A stretch of DNA of 58,827 nt, taken from the NCBI GenBank assembly GCA_026391695.1, contig JAPLDP010000039.1, positions 1-58,827 of the forward strand, given 5' to 3'. Position 1 is the first letter of the stretch, and each line of letters starts with the position of its first letter. The position numbers and the translations under genes were made by a program. The DNA is from Bacteroidota bacterium. GTDB taxonomy: Bacteria; Bacteroidota; Bacteroidia; Bacteroidales; JAGONC01. Below the pieces are notes generated by a model. It saw only the letters and a list, made by a program, of their open reading frames with translations. It made no database searches and had not been told where the DNA came from. Below are positions 43,136-51,970 of this stretch, piece by piece.

Positions 43136-44377
43136 CTATATCATCTTCTCCAACCTGAACTTCACCTTCAGAATCTGTCCATTGCTGTCAATTTTTAATT
43201 TAACCATCCTTCCTGGCTTTGAACGAAGAGTATGGTTGATCTCATTGAGCGTCAGATCAATGGCACTGATACCGTTTACTGCGAGAATCAGATTACCGTT
43301 TTTTATGCCTGCTTTTTCGGCAGGTGACCCGGGCAGTACCGAAATAACCTCAAACTTTTTCAGATCGGTGCCTGAGGCTATCAGCTCGATACCGCTGAGG
43401 TTATATTCAAAAGGTTCAATGTAGGTGTAATTTTTCTTCAGGTAAATTTTTTTATTAAAATAATCGAGTATGATATCGAAACGGCTGAGAATTTCTCCTC
43501 CGAGTGTTCCTTGTAAGATCGGGTCATCTGTTTTGTCATTGATCTTATAATCAGGTGAAAACGACACTACAACGTCAGTGAGGGTAAAGTTACCCAGACT
43601 GAGTTCGTGTATTCTGGTGAAGAAGCCTTCAATATCGCCACCCAGTCCCCTTCCGACTGCAGCATTGATCTTCGCAAAGGGAAGTCGGATATCATTATTT
43701 TCAGGTAGTTCGAAAAGGATAGTATGGCTAGCACCAAGATCAACCATTAGTCTGCATGGTATTATGGTATCACCTGTTAAATTAACGCCAGCTGCCAGAT
43801 AAGGCTTGTTATTTTCGAATTCAACCTTAAGTGCTAAGTATCTTTTGGGTGGCCGGAAGTGCTCCGGAGTGATGAATGTTAACATTTTTGTCGTAAAGTC
43901 TATCTTAACGACAAAATGGCGCAGGATATCAAATCCTATTATCCCAAACACATTTATACCAAGATAATTCCTGAGGTTGAGAAAATCCTCTTCAAGGACA
44001 AGCATATTCAGGTTCTTTCCTGATATTCCGGGTAAAGTCATATCGATGTTCCCAATAACACAGGCATCGATTTTTTCCCTGCTTCCGATGACAGGTATGC
44101 TCACCATGCGGTCGCACGTTACGCCCAGGATATCGCACAACGACCGTTCGGTAAGAATGTTAGTGCTCACACCAGAGTCAAGAATGAACTTGCAGGGCAG
44201 GATTCCCTTCAATGTGACCGGAATAATGATCAGGTTATTAAAATTCTCAAAAGGTATATCAGTCCGTTTATGCCCGGAGGTAAGTGTAAATCCAACCTGC
44301 TGCGGAGAGGCTGTCTGACTTAAGAATAATACACTGGTTGAAATGATGAGATATTTTGATAATATATTGAAGATCAT
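43136..44377 (-). CDS. Secreted retropepsin-like aspartyl protease with PDZ domain
   Basis: A 413-residue protein with a signal peptide to ~ASPQQ (26). Two retropepsin-like halves follow, with the active-site sequences FILDSGVSTN (~64-73) and LMVDLGASHT (~216-225). A C-terminal PDZ domain occupies ~325-410 (VISVLPGSPAEKAGIKNGN, ILAVNGI). One half has Asp-Ser-Gly, the other the variant Asp-Leu-Gly. Such proteins are common, poorly characterised periplasmic proteases of Bacteroidota. It heads the minus-strand cluster 78 nt before a GH13 gene and is divergent from the TreS-like operon; a link to starch use is only positional. Confidence 0.85.
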   Translation of the reverse strand: MIFNILSKYLIISTSVLFLSQTASPQQVGFTLTSGHKRTDIPFENFNNLIIIPVTLKGILPCKFILDSGVSTNILTERSLCDILGVTCDRMVSIPVIGSREKIDACVIGNIDMTLPGISGKNLNMLVLEEDFLNLRNYLGINVFGIIGFDILRHFVVKIDFTTKMLTFITPEHFRPPKRYLALKVEFENNKPYLAAGVNLTGDTIIPCRLMVDLGASHTILFELPENNDIRLPFAKINAAVGRGLGGDIEGFFTRIHELSLGNFTLTDVVVSFSPDYKINDKTDDPILQGTLGGEILSRFDIILDYFNKKIYLKKNYTYIEPFEYNLSGIELIASGTDLKKFEVISVLPGSPAEKAGIKNGNLILAVNGISAIDLTLNEINHTLRSKPGRMVKLKIDSNGQILKVKFRLEKMI

Positions 44378-44531
44378 TTGAATTATAATAATTAGGACAT
44401 GATAAATATACTAAAGATTTGTAAAGCCCGATAAGGAATCTGTATTTCGGTGAACGCTGCCACCCTTATCCTGAATTTGTTAAAGTATCATAATGCGGTC
44501 GTGCCAAAATATGCCATCCTCAAATAATTTG

Positions 44532-44539
44532 TAACTTTG
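44532..44539 (+). promoter_or_regulatory. -7 box of the TreS-kinase-GH65 operon
   Basis: TAACTTTG matches TAnnTTTG, 23 nt before the ATG at 44563. No clear -33 TTG at 19-21 nt distance. Confidence 0.45.
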
Positions 44540-44562
44540 AATGCACATTTTCAGGATAATTT

Positions 44563-46314
44563 ATGGAACATCACACTCTTTTTGAATCGCTAAGAAGCTA
44601 TTGGACTGAATTATATCCCGCGATTCCGCTGAACGCATTAAGGGAATTTACCGGTGAACTGGAAACACTGAAAAAGAGCGTGCAATTTGAACCTCTTGAA
44701 CCACAGTGGTATAAAGATGCGGTAGTATATTCCCTCTACGTCGATCTTTTCAATAAGGATTTTGCTGGATTGATCGAAAAGTTGGATTATCTGAAAAGTC
44801 TGGGAGTCAACTGTCTGTGGCTTCTTCCCATTTTGAAATCACCGATGCGGGATGCGGGATTTGATATCTCCGATTACCGCAGCATCAGACCTGATTTGTT
44901 GGGATTGCCTCACTCAGCCTCCGATGCGGAAAGGGAACGGGTCTTTATTCATTTTCTCCAACAAGCACATGAGAATGGGATTAAGGTGATTTTTGACATA
45001 GCCATTAACCATACCTCCGAAGAGCATCCGTGGTTTATGGAATCGCGCATATCCTCCTTTGGCAGGTATAGGGATTATTATATATGGAATAGTGACGACA
45101 AAAAATATTCTGACGCCCGCATTATTTTTAAAGGATTGTGTGCGAGCAATTGGGAAAAATATGGTGATGCCTATTATTTCCACCGTTTTTTTGAATTCCA
45201 GCCCGATCTGAACTACCATAATCCTGAAGTCCTGCTTGAAATGTCAAAGAATTTGCTTTTCTGGCTGGCAAAGGGCGTTGATGGTTTCAGGGCTGATGCT
45301 ATACCATACATTTGGAAAGAAGAAGGCACTGCCTGTGAAAACCTGCACCAGGCACATGTTGTGGTGAAATTTTTTAGGGCTGTGCTGGATTATGTGAGGC
45401 CAGATACATTGCTCCTTGCCGAGGCCTGCCAGAAACCAAATGAAGTTGTCAAATACTTTGGCAATGGCGATGAGTGCCATGCAGGTTATCATTTTCCGCT
45501 AATGCCTCAGATGTTCAAGGCTCTGGCTATGAACGACAAAAGCCCTGTTGAACTGACACTCAGCCTGGATGTCACACCTGGTATACCGGATAACAGCCAG
45601 TGGTTCACTTTTCTCCGGTGCCACGATGAACTTAGTCTGGAACTGGTGTATGTTACTGAAGAAGACCGGAAATTCATTCACGACAGCTATTGCAGGAAGC
45701 CGGAATGGGATTTCCGCCTCGGACAGGGTATATCGGCCCGGTTAGCCGAACTGATGGACAGGGATCCACGGAAAATAGGACTGATCTTTTCTGTAATGCT
45801 TACCCTGCCTGGCACACCTGTAGTATATTACGGCGATGAATTCGGAAAATTGAACGATGAAAAATATTATTCGGAGATGATTCGTTTGACAGGGAAAAAT
45901 GATACCCGTTTTCTTGTTAGGGGAATGATCAACTGGAATGAATTGGATGAACAGCTTAATCTGCCTGGCAGCTATTATGCTTCGGTGTATCAACAGATTA
46001 AAAATCAGATCAATATACGCAGGAGATTCCGGTGTTTTGGCAGAGGTGTCATTAAATGGGTGAATATCACTGACTCAACCCAAAAACCTACGACAGCAGT
46101 GTTATCCTTCATCAGAAGCTACCGGAGTGAAAATATTTATGTTTTAAATAACCTGTCGCCTGAACATTTGACCCTTAAACTGCCGGATGACATGGATATT
46201 GCCGCACCTGTTGACCTGCTCGGTGCCAGGGTTGATGTGGATGATCAGCGTAATTTATATCTGTTACCCTATGGCTATTTATGGCTCACTATCAGAGATA
46301 ACGGCAAGGAATAA
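44563..46314 (+). CDS. treS: Trehalose synthase-like GH13 (maltose glucosyltransferase family)
   Basis: A 583-residue cytoplasmic protein without signal peptide. Blocks typical of TreS: WYKDAVVYSLYVDLF, MRDAGFDISDYRSI, DIAINHTSEEHPWF (145-158), ARIIFKG, HRFFEFQPDLNYHNPEV, GFRADAIPY (nucleophile Asp245), LLAEACQKP (acid Glu287), YFGNGDECHAGYHFPLMP and LRCHDELSLE (Asp355). TreS interconverts maltose and trehalose. The residue before the last catalytic His is Cys353, where most relatives have Asn. It leads an operon with a kinase-like protein (16 nt), the GH65 fusion and a uridine-kinase-like protein. Alternative: a related amylosucrase-like or hydrolytic GH13. Confidence 0.82.
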   Translation: MEHHTLFESLRSYWTELYPAIPLNALREFTGELETLKKSVQFEPLEPQWYKDAVVYSLYVDLFNKDFAGLIEKLDYLKSLGVNCLWLLPILKSPMRDAGFDISDYRSIRPDLLGLPHSASDAERERVFIHFLQQAHENGIKVIFDIAINHTSEEHPWFMESRISSFGRYRDYYIWNSDDKKYSDARIIFKGLCASNWEKYGDAYYFHRFFEFQPDLNYHNPEVLLEMSKNLLFWLAKGVDGFRADAIPYIWKEEGTACENLHQAHVVVKFFRAVLDYVRPDTLLLAEACQKPNEVVKYFGNGDECHAGYHFPLMPQMFKALAMNDKSPVELTLSLDVTPGIPDNSQWFTFLRCHDELSLELVYVTEEDRKFIHDSYCRKPEWDFRLGQGISARLAELMDRDPRKIGLIFSVMLTLPGTPVVYYGDEFGKLNDEKYYSEMIRLTGKNDTRFLVRGMINWNELDEQLNLPGSYYASVYQQIKNQINIRRRFRCFGRGVIKWVNITDSTQKPTTAVLSFIRSYRSENIYVLNNLSPEHLTLKLPDDMDIAAPVDLLGARVDVDDQRNLYLLPYGYLWLTIRDNGKE

Positions 46315-46330
46315 TGCACACACCTAAATA

Positions 46331-47578
46331 ATGATCACTATGGATTCAGAGCAACTAAAGAACAGGGTGGATATCCTCAGGAAGGTGGAGGTTTTTAAGG
46401 ATACGCCGGAAGATATCCTGCAGGGAATAGCCGGTGTTCTTAAAGAACATGTTGTAAAGAAAGAGGAGATTATCTTCCGGAAATGTGATGTAGGCCATTC
46501 CATGTATATCATCGGGAGTGGTTCGGTGAGGGTGCACGTTGGGGATTATGTCATCACACGCATGGGACAGGGCAGGGTATTCGGAGAATATGCCCTTTTT
46601 GACAAGGAGACCCGGTCGGCATCCGTTACTGCCGAAGAAGAAACATGCTTGCTGGAACTTGAACAGTCGGACTTTACGAATTTAATGGCTTCCAACCTCG
46701 ATATGATAAAAGGGGTTGTTAAAATTGTCGTCAAACGTATCCGTGAAATGAATGAACTGGAAAGAAAACTTGCGCAGAGCTATATAAAAATCCAGAAACA
46801 AAATGAAGAGATAGCCAGGCAGAACGAGAGTATCACAGAGCAGAAGAAGGAATTGGAAAAGAAGAATGTGCAGCTCTTACAGCTCAATGAAGAAAAACAT
46901 CATCTCATCAATGTCCTGGCCCAGGACCTGCGGAATCCCCTCACAAGCAGCCTGTGCCTCGCCGACCTGCTTAAATCACAGACCACAGACCTTTCAAAAG
47001 AGCAGGTCAAATCAATCGAAGTGATTCATAAATCCATAAAACGGATCAATCATATTATCAACCAGGTGCTCGACATCAATGAAATTGAGAGCAAAAGCAT
47101 AAGCCTGAAGCCGGAAGTGACGAATTTGTTAATTCTTCTGAATGAAATCAGTGAGATCTATACTTATGCCCTGGCACAAAAGAATATTCAGTTACATCTT
47201 GATGGCAGCGACCTGTTTGTGAAGGTCGATCCGATTTATGCCGCACTGATATTTGAAAATATCCTGTCGAATGCCATAAAATTTTCACCCGACGGTAAAA
47301 ATATCTATATCAGATTGATAAAAAAAGAGGATATGGCTGTTGTTGAGATTATCGATGAAGGTCCGGGTATAAGTGAGGATGATGTGAAGAAGCTCTTCGG
47401 TAAGTACCAGAAACAAAGTTACCAAAGTATAGGACAAGATGAAACACAGGGCATTGGCCTGTCTATAGTAAAAAAATACACCGAGGCCATGAAAGGTAAG
47501 ATATGGTGCAGCAGTAAACTTGGAAAAGGCGCAACAATTGGTGTTGAATTCAAACTATATCAGCCTTCAATGTCATAA
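46331..47578 (+). CDS. Cyclic-nucleotide-binding histidine kinase-like protein lacking the phospho-histidine
   Basis: A 415-residue soluble protein. A cNMP-binding domain (~15-125) has FGEYALFDKETRSASV with the conserved Arg95-Ser-Ala of the phosphate cassette. A coiled coil (~135-190), a dimerisation helix and a HATPase domain follow (NILSNAIKFSP, ~309; DEGPGIS; TQGIGLSIVKK, ~375). At the H-box the sequence is LAQDLRNPL, with Gln198 where sensor kinases have His (codon CAG). ATP-binding motifs look intact. It cannot autophosphorylate at the usual site, so it may be a pseudokinase, an ATP-driven switch or a kinase using another residue. No response regulator is adjacent. It lies between treS and the GH65 fusion. 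Confidence 0.85.
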   Translation: MITMDSEQLKNRVDILRKVEVFKDTPEDILQGIAGVLKEHVVKKEEIIFRKCDVGHSMYIIGSGSVRVHVGDYVITRMGQGRVFGEYALFDKETRSASVTAEEETCLLELEQSDFTNLMASNLDMIKGVVKIVVKRIREMNELERKLAQSYIKIQKQNEEIARQNESITEQKKELEKKNVQLLQLNEEKHHLINVLAQDLRNPLTSSLCLADLLKSQTTDLSKEQVKSIEVIHKSIKRINHIINQVLDINEIESKSISLKPEVTNLLILLNEISEIYTYALAQKNIQLHLDGSDLFVKVDPIYAALIFENILSNAIKFSPDGKNIYIRLIKKEDMAVVEIIDEGPGISEDDVKKLFGKYQKQSYQSIGQDETQGIGLSIVKKYTEAMKGKIWCSSKLGKGATIGVEFKLYQPSMS

Positions 47579-47653
47579 AGAATGTCATAATGTTTTGCAA
47601 TGTTGGCCATCGGCAGCGAACCTTAAGAAAACTATGACAATATAGGACCATAC

Positions 47654-50600
47654 ATGACTGATTACGGATTTGATGCGGTTATTTTTGACCTGGACGGTGT
47701 GATCACCCGTACAGCGCTTGTTCATAGTGCTGCATGGAAGAAGATGTTTGACGACTATTTAAAAGACAGGGTTCGAAGGTATGGTGAGATTTTCAGGGAA
47801 TTTGACCATGAACAGGACTATCTCCCTTTTGTTGATGGCAAACCAAGATACAAGGGCGTGCAGGATTTCCTGGAATCCAGGGGTATACACTTGCCCTTTG
47901 GGAATCCTGAGGATATAACTGACATGGAAACCATCTGCGGCCTGGGAAACCGCAAGAATGAAGCTTTTAATGATGTACTGAGGACTAAGGGCGTTGAGGT
48001 ATATGATTCTACAGTAGACCTGATATACGAATTGCAACGCAAAGGCATCAAAGTGGGAGTAGCATCCTCAAGCAAGAACTGCAGGGCGGTGCTTGAGCGA
48101 GCAGACCTCCTTAAATTCATGAATACCAGGGTCGATGGTGAAGTGTCGGCAGAACTCGGCCTCAAAGGGAAGCCCGAACCCGATATCTTTACAGTAGCCT
48201 GCGATAATCTTGGTGTGCCTTATGACAGGGCTGTAGTCGTCGAAGATGCCGTTTCAGGCGTACAGGCCGGCCGGAAAGGGAATTTCGGACTCGTTCTTGG
48301 CATCGCCCGCGAAAATAATGAACATGAATTACAACGAAATGGCGCTGATATCGTCGTGAGTGATATCGGCAAAATCGGATTTGACGGCATCGCAGAATGG
48401 TTTGCAACAGGTCTTGATAAGGACAATTGGTCAATAGCCTATTATGATTATGATCCAAAATTGGAGCGAAACCGGGAATCGCTGCTGACTATTGGCAATG
48501 GCTACTTCGGAACCCGCGGAGCGATGGATGAAACTACTGCCAATTCGGTCAATTATCCGGGCACCTATATGTCATCCGTTTATAACCGCCTGGTGTCAAA
48601 AGTTGCAGGACGTGATGTCGAAAATGAGGATTTTGTCAATGTGATCGACTGGCATTTTATCACCTTCAGAATAGATGATGAAGAATGGCTGGATATTAAC
48701 AAGGTAAAGATCGAGGATATCAAAAGGACTCTGCTTCTGAATGATGGCATTCTTTACAGAAGAGTGGTGATAAAGGATGAAAAAGGTCGTCGGACCCTGA
48801 TTGAATCCAGGCGCATAGCAAGCATGGACATACCTCACCTCGCTGCTGTTGAATACTCGGTTATCCCGGTAAATTATTCTGCCACAATAACTATGAAAAG
48901 CGGTCTTTATGGTGATCATATCAATGCCGGTGTCGATCGTTACAAGGAGCTGAACCAGCGCCATCTGGAACCTGTTGAGGAAGGTTGCAGCGACAATGCC
49001 CATTTTGTCGTTGTGCAAACAACACAGTCAAAGATTAAGATAGCCGTTGTAGCCCGGATGACGGCAGTGCATAATGGCCAGGTGCTTAAGCCCGTTTTCA
49101 TGCACAACTCCTCAAAAGGAAGGTCGGAACTTCTTTTTAGCAGGGAGATGAAAATGGGTGAGGAAATTAAAGTGCACAAAATCGCAGCCCTTCACAAATC
49201 GACCGATCATCATCAGATCAATCCCTGTAAGGCTGCATTGTCATTGCTCAAAGGGTATTCATTTTTTAAGGATGTTCATACCAGGTCTGCTGAACAGTGG
49301 GAGACAATCTGGGACACCATAGATATAAAAGTTGAAGGTGACCGTTTGACGCAGAAGTTACTTAGACTTCATCTTTATCATTCACTGGTAACGACCTCTC
49401 CGCACAACTCATGGATCGATACCGGTATCCCTGCCAGGGGATTGCATGGTGAAGCTTACCGCGGTCATATCTTCTGGGATGAGCTTTATATTCTTCCTAT
49501 TTATTTCATACACTTTAAAGATGCAGCTCGATCTGTCCTCATGTACCGTTACCGCCGACTGGATGCAGCGAGGAAATATGCAATGGAAAACGGATATTCC
49601 GGTGCCATGTTTCCATGGCAAAGCGGCAGCGACGGACGGGAGGAAACACAGATCATCCACCTGAATCCTGTTTCCGGGAAATGGGACCCCGACCATAGTT
49701 CGCTGCAACGCCATGTTTCACTGGCTATTGCCTATAACATATGGTATTATTTCTGGATAACCGGAGACCTGGATTTCATTAAATCATACGGTGCCGAGCT
49801 GTTCTTTGAAATATGCCGGTTCTGGGCCAGCAAAAGTAAACTTAATTCAGCAACAGGAAAATATGAGATCGACAGGGTCATGGGACCTGATGAATTTCAT
49901 GAAAAATATGAAAATTCCGATACCGGAGGCCTAAAGGATAATGCCTATACAAATTTGATGGTGGCATGGACATTCCGGAAGGCACAAGAACTTTATTCAG
50001 CACTGGATAATGAATCAAAGCTGGCTGTTGAAAGGCAAATTCATTTGACTGTTAAGGAATTGGCCCATTGGCAGGAACTCGCAGGGAGTTTAAACATCGT
50101 CATTTCAGAAGATGGAGTTATTGCCCAATATGATGGGTATTTTAAACTGAAAGAACTTGACTGGGATTTTTATAAAAAGAAGTATGGTAATATTTACCGG
50201 TTCGACAGGATATTAAAAGCTGAAGGCCAGTCACCTGATGAATACAAGGTAGCCAAACAAGCCGACACGCTGATGACATTTTATAATCTGGATAAGGATG
50301 AGGTGGACGAGATTCTGAATGCCATGGGTTATAAGCTGCCGGTTGATTATCTTGAGAGGAACCTGAATTATTACCTGAAACGTACCTCACATGGATCGAC
50401 ACTGAGCAGGGTAGTACATGCTCATCTGGCCAATTTGCTGGGTGATAAAAAGCTGAGCTGGTCGCTCTATTCCGATGCCCTCACCAGTGATTATAACGAC
50501 ATACAGGGTGGAACAACAGGCGAAGGCATTCATGCCGGCGTGATGACCGGAACAGTATGGCTGGCTATTTCTTCCTATGCGGGGCTGAACCTGCGATCGG

Positions 50601-50812
50601 AAATGGTAAAATTCAACCCGAATCTCCCGGATCACTGGAGATCTGTTGAGTTCAAATTCACCTTCAAAGAAAAAAATTACCATTGCATCGTCTCTAAATT
50701 GGGTGTAAATGTCAAGGTGGACGGTCCAGTCGGACATCAAATTAAAATTGGGTTGGCCGATAAAAGCTTTACTGTCAAATCGGGCGAATGGCATAAAATT
50801 ATAATCAGTTAA
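47654..50812 (+). CDS. Beta-phosphoglucomutase-GH65 disaccharide phosphorylase fusion
   Basis: A 1052-residue cytoplasmic fusion. Residues ~1-255 are a HAD-family beta-phosphoglucomutase domain (FDLDGVITRTA, Asp12 and Asp14; VASSSKNCRAVLE; GKPEPDIF; VVVEDAVSGVQAG). Residues ~260-1050 are a GH65 phosphorylase (LLTIGNGYFGTRGAMDE; GLHGEAYRGHIFWDE; VMGPDEFHEKY with the probable catalytic Glu near 745; KQADTLMTFYNL; RTSHGSTLS). Inverting GH65 enzymes split maltose or trehalose with phosphate to glucose and beta-glucose-1-phosphate, which the fused mutase converts to glucose-6-phosphate. Maltose versus trehalose specificity cannot be read with certainty; the TreS-like neighbour makes both plausible. 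Confidence 0.88.
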   Translation: MTDYGFDAVIFDLDGVITRTALVHSAAWKKMFDDYLKDRVRRYGEIFREFDHEQDYLPFVDGKPRYKGVQDFLESRGIHLPFGNPEDITDMETICGLGNRKNEAFNDVLRTKGVEVYDSTVDLIYELQRKGIKVGVASSSKNCRAVLERADLLKFMNTRVDGEVSAELGLKGKPEPDIFTVACDNLGVPYDRAVVVEDAVSGVQAGRKGNFGLVLGIARENNEHELQRNGADIVVSDIGKIGFDGIAEWFATGLDKDNWSIAYYDYDPKLERNRESLLTIGNGYFGTRGAMDETTANSVNYPGTYMSSVYNRLVSKVAGRDVENEDFVNVIDWHFITFRIDDEEWLDINKVKIEDIKRTLLLNDGILYRRVVIKDEKGRRTLIESRRIASMDIPHLAAVEYSVIPVNYSATITMKSGLYGDHINAGVDRYKELNQRHLEPVEEGCSDNAHFVVVQTTQSKIKIAVVARMTAVHNGQVLKPVFMHNSSKGRSELLFSREMKMGEEIKVHKIAALHKSTDHHQINPCKAALSLLKGYSFFKDVHTRSAEQWETIWDTIDIKVEGDRLTQKLLRLHLYHSLVTTSPHNSWIDTGIPARGLHGEAYRGHIFWDELYILPIYFIHFKDAARSVLMYRYRRLDAARKYAMENGYSGAMFPWQSGSDGREETQIIHLNPVSGKWDPDHSSLQRHVSLAIAYNIWYYFWITGDLDFIKSYGAELFFEICRFWASKSKLNSATGKYEIDRVMGPDEFHEKYENSDTGGLKDNAYTNLMVAWTFRKAQELYSALDNESKLAVERQIHLTVKELAHWQELAGSLNIVISEDGVIAQYDGYFKLKELDWDFYKKKYGNIYRFDRILKAEGQSPDEYKVAKQADTLMTFYNLDKDEVDEILNAMGYKLPVDYLERNLNYYLKRTSHGSTLSRVVHAHLANLLGDKKLSWSLYSDALTSDYNDIQGGTTGEGIHAGVMTGTVWLAISSYAGLNLRSEMVKFNPNLPDHWRSVEFKFTFKEKNYHCIVSKLGVNVKVDGPVGHQIKIGLADKSFTVKSGEWHKIIIS

Positions 50813-50838
50813 ATCTTCATTTTTAATTAACTTTCACT

Positions 50839-51483
50839 ATGTTAGGAGACGTTTTATTAATTGAAGACAAGCACCGCAATGCCGGGCAAAAAATTGTCGA
50901 TTTCATTCTTAAGAACCGGAAAGGAAAAATGATGGTCGGTATCTCCGGCGAATCCGGTTCAGGCAAGTCGGAGCTGGCCCACGTCATAGCCCGTTTGCTT
51001 CGCAAGGAAGGCATTATGGCTAAGCCGATACACATCGACAATTATTACCGTATTCTTCCTCTCGAACGCACGGAGTGGCGAAAAAACCACGGTATTGAAA
51101 ATGTTGTCGGTTATGGGGAATACGATTGGGATAAAATATACCAGAATATTCGCGATTTCAAGGATGGCAAAACATCGTCCATGCCCTGCGTTGATTTGGT
51201 TACCGAACAGGTTGATACCCTGATCACCGACTTCAAGGGCATCGACATGCTGATCATCGACGGTTTATACGCCATAAAGACAGAAGGAATTGATATAAGG
51301 ATATTCATCGAGCTCACCTATCACGAAACTAAAAAAGCGCAACTGGTGCGCGGCAAGGAACCACAGAATGAATACCGTATGCGTGTCCTGGAACAGGAGC
51401 ATAAGATGGTACAGGCGCTACGACCGGTGGCAGACTTGCTGATTACCAAGGAATATGAGATGGTGTCTGCCGGAAAGATTTGA
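50839..51483 (+). CDS. Uridine kinase/phosphoribulokinase-family P-loop kinase
   Basis: A 214-residue cytoplasmic kinase with Walker A GESGSGKS (37-44), HIDNYYRILPLERTEWRKNH (the substrate-contact segment of uridine kinases), IIDGLYA (Walker B region) and RGKEPQNEYRMRVLEQEH (lid). Family members phosphorylate uridine/cytidine, phosphoribulose or similar small molecules. It is the last gene of the treS operon, 26 nt after the GH65 fusion, so a sugar-related substrate is conceivable. Its stop codon TGA forms the first bases of the heptamer array at 51481. Confidence 0.82.
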   Translation: MLGDVLLIEDKHRNAGQKIVDFILKNRKGKMMVGISGESGSGKSELAHVIARLLRKEGIMAKPIHIDNYYRILPLERTEWRKNHGIENVVGYGEYDWDKIYQNIRDFKDGKTSSMPCVDLVTEQVDTLITDFKGIDMLIIDGLYAIKTEGIDIRIFIELTYHETKKAQLVRGKEPQNEYRMRVLEQEHKMVQALRPVADLLITKEYEMVSAGKI

Positions 51484-51523
51484 CGATTGTCGATTGGGCG
51501 ATTTTCGATTTGACGACATCCAA
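51481..51523. repeat. Heptamer array, CGATT word, at a truncated gene end
   Basis: Words of 7-8 nt ending in CGATT (TGACGATT, GTCGATT, GGGCGATT, TTCGATT) start on the stop codon of the kinase gene and end where the GNAT fragment ends. Only one clear arm; a short CCAATCCC could pair with it. The word is shared with the element at 53502-53636. Confidence 0.7.
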
Positions 51524-51526
51524 TCC

Positions 51527-51970
51527 CTAACCGTGATATTCAGGGATCACGGCAAGCGCAAACAGACGGTAGTTATGCAGTCGTTTCAGGCCTAGAAGTA
51601 GTTTTGACCATCCAAAAGGGAACAGGTACCCGTTGAGATCATTTTGCAGCATATCTACATCGGGCAGGGCTATATTGAAACTAATGGGGCGACCCTGAGC
51701 ATCCTCGGCAACAGGCACACCCTTGGGCTGTATGACCGGCTTCAGGTCGCGAGCTACGGCTAACGCTTCGGCTTCCGTTACCGGTGTATAACCCCAATTA
51801 TCGGTGAGGCTGCGATTCGACAGGTCAATAACCGTCTGTACATACTGATCGTGGCGGAGCATATCAATCTGGCGCATACGCACGCCATAACGCTTGGCTA
51901 CAGCACCATTCAGGTCAGGCTGGGTTTTGAAATTTGAGTTAAATGAAAAAAAGCGCCGTTGAAGAACGTC
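51527..51970 (-). pseudogene. Fragment of a GNAT-type N-acetyltransferase gene
   Basis: About 147 codons remain, without a start in the right place. LNGAVAKRYGVRMRQIDM, LTDNWGYTPVTEAEALAVAR, DLKPVIQP, FNIALPDVD, LNGYLFPFGW and LFALAVIPEYHG match the C-terminal part of a large acyltransferase family of ~380 residues. The family normally continues after EYRG with KGI and the rest of the CoA site, but here a TAG follows directly. The 5' end runs into the stop codon of the upstream porin-like gene. A remnant truncated at both ends; an ATG at 51883 could give a short nonfunctional product. Confidence 0.75.

Noticed and set aside
46331-47578. Classical sensor histidine kinase of a two-component system
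   Set aside because: The H-box histidine is replaced by Gln and no response regulator lies nearby, so a standard phosphorelay is not supported.
50839-51483. Naming the terminal kinase udk outright
   Set aside because: Family membership is clear but the operon context leaves the substrate open.
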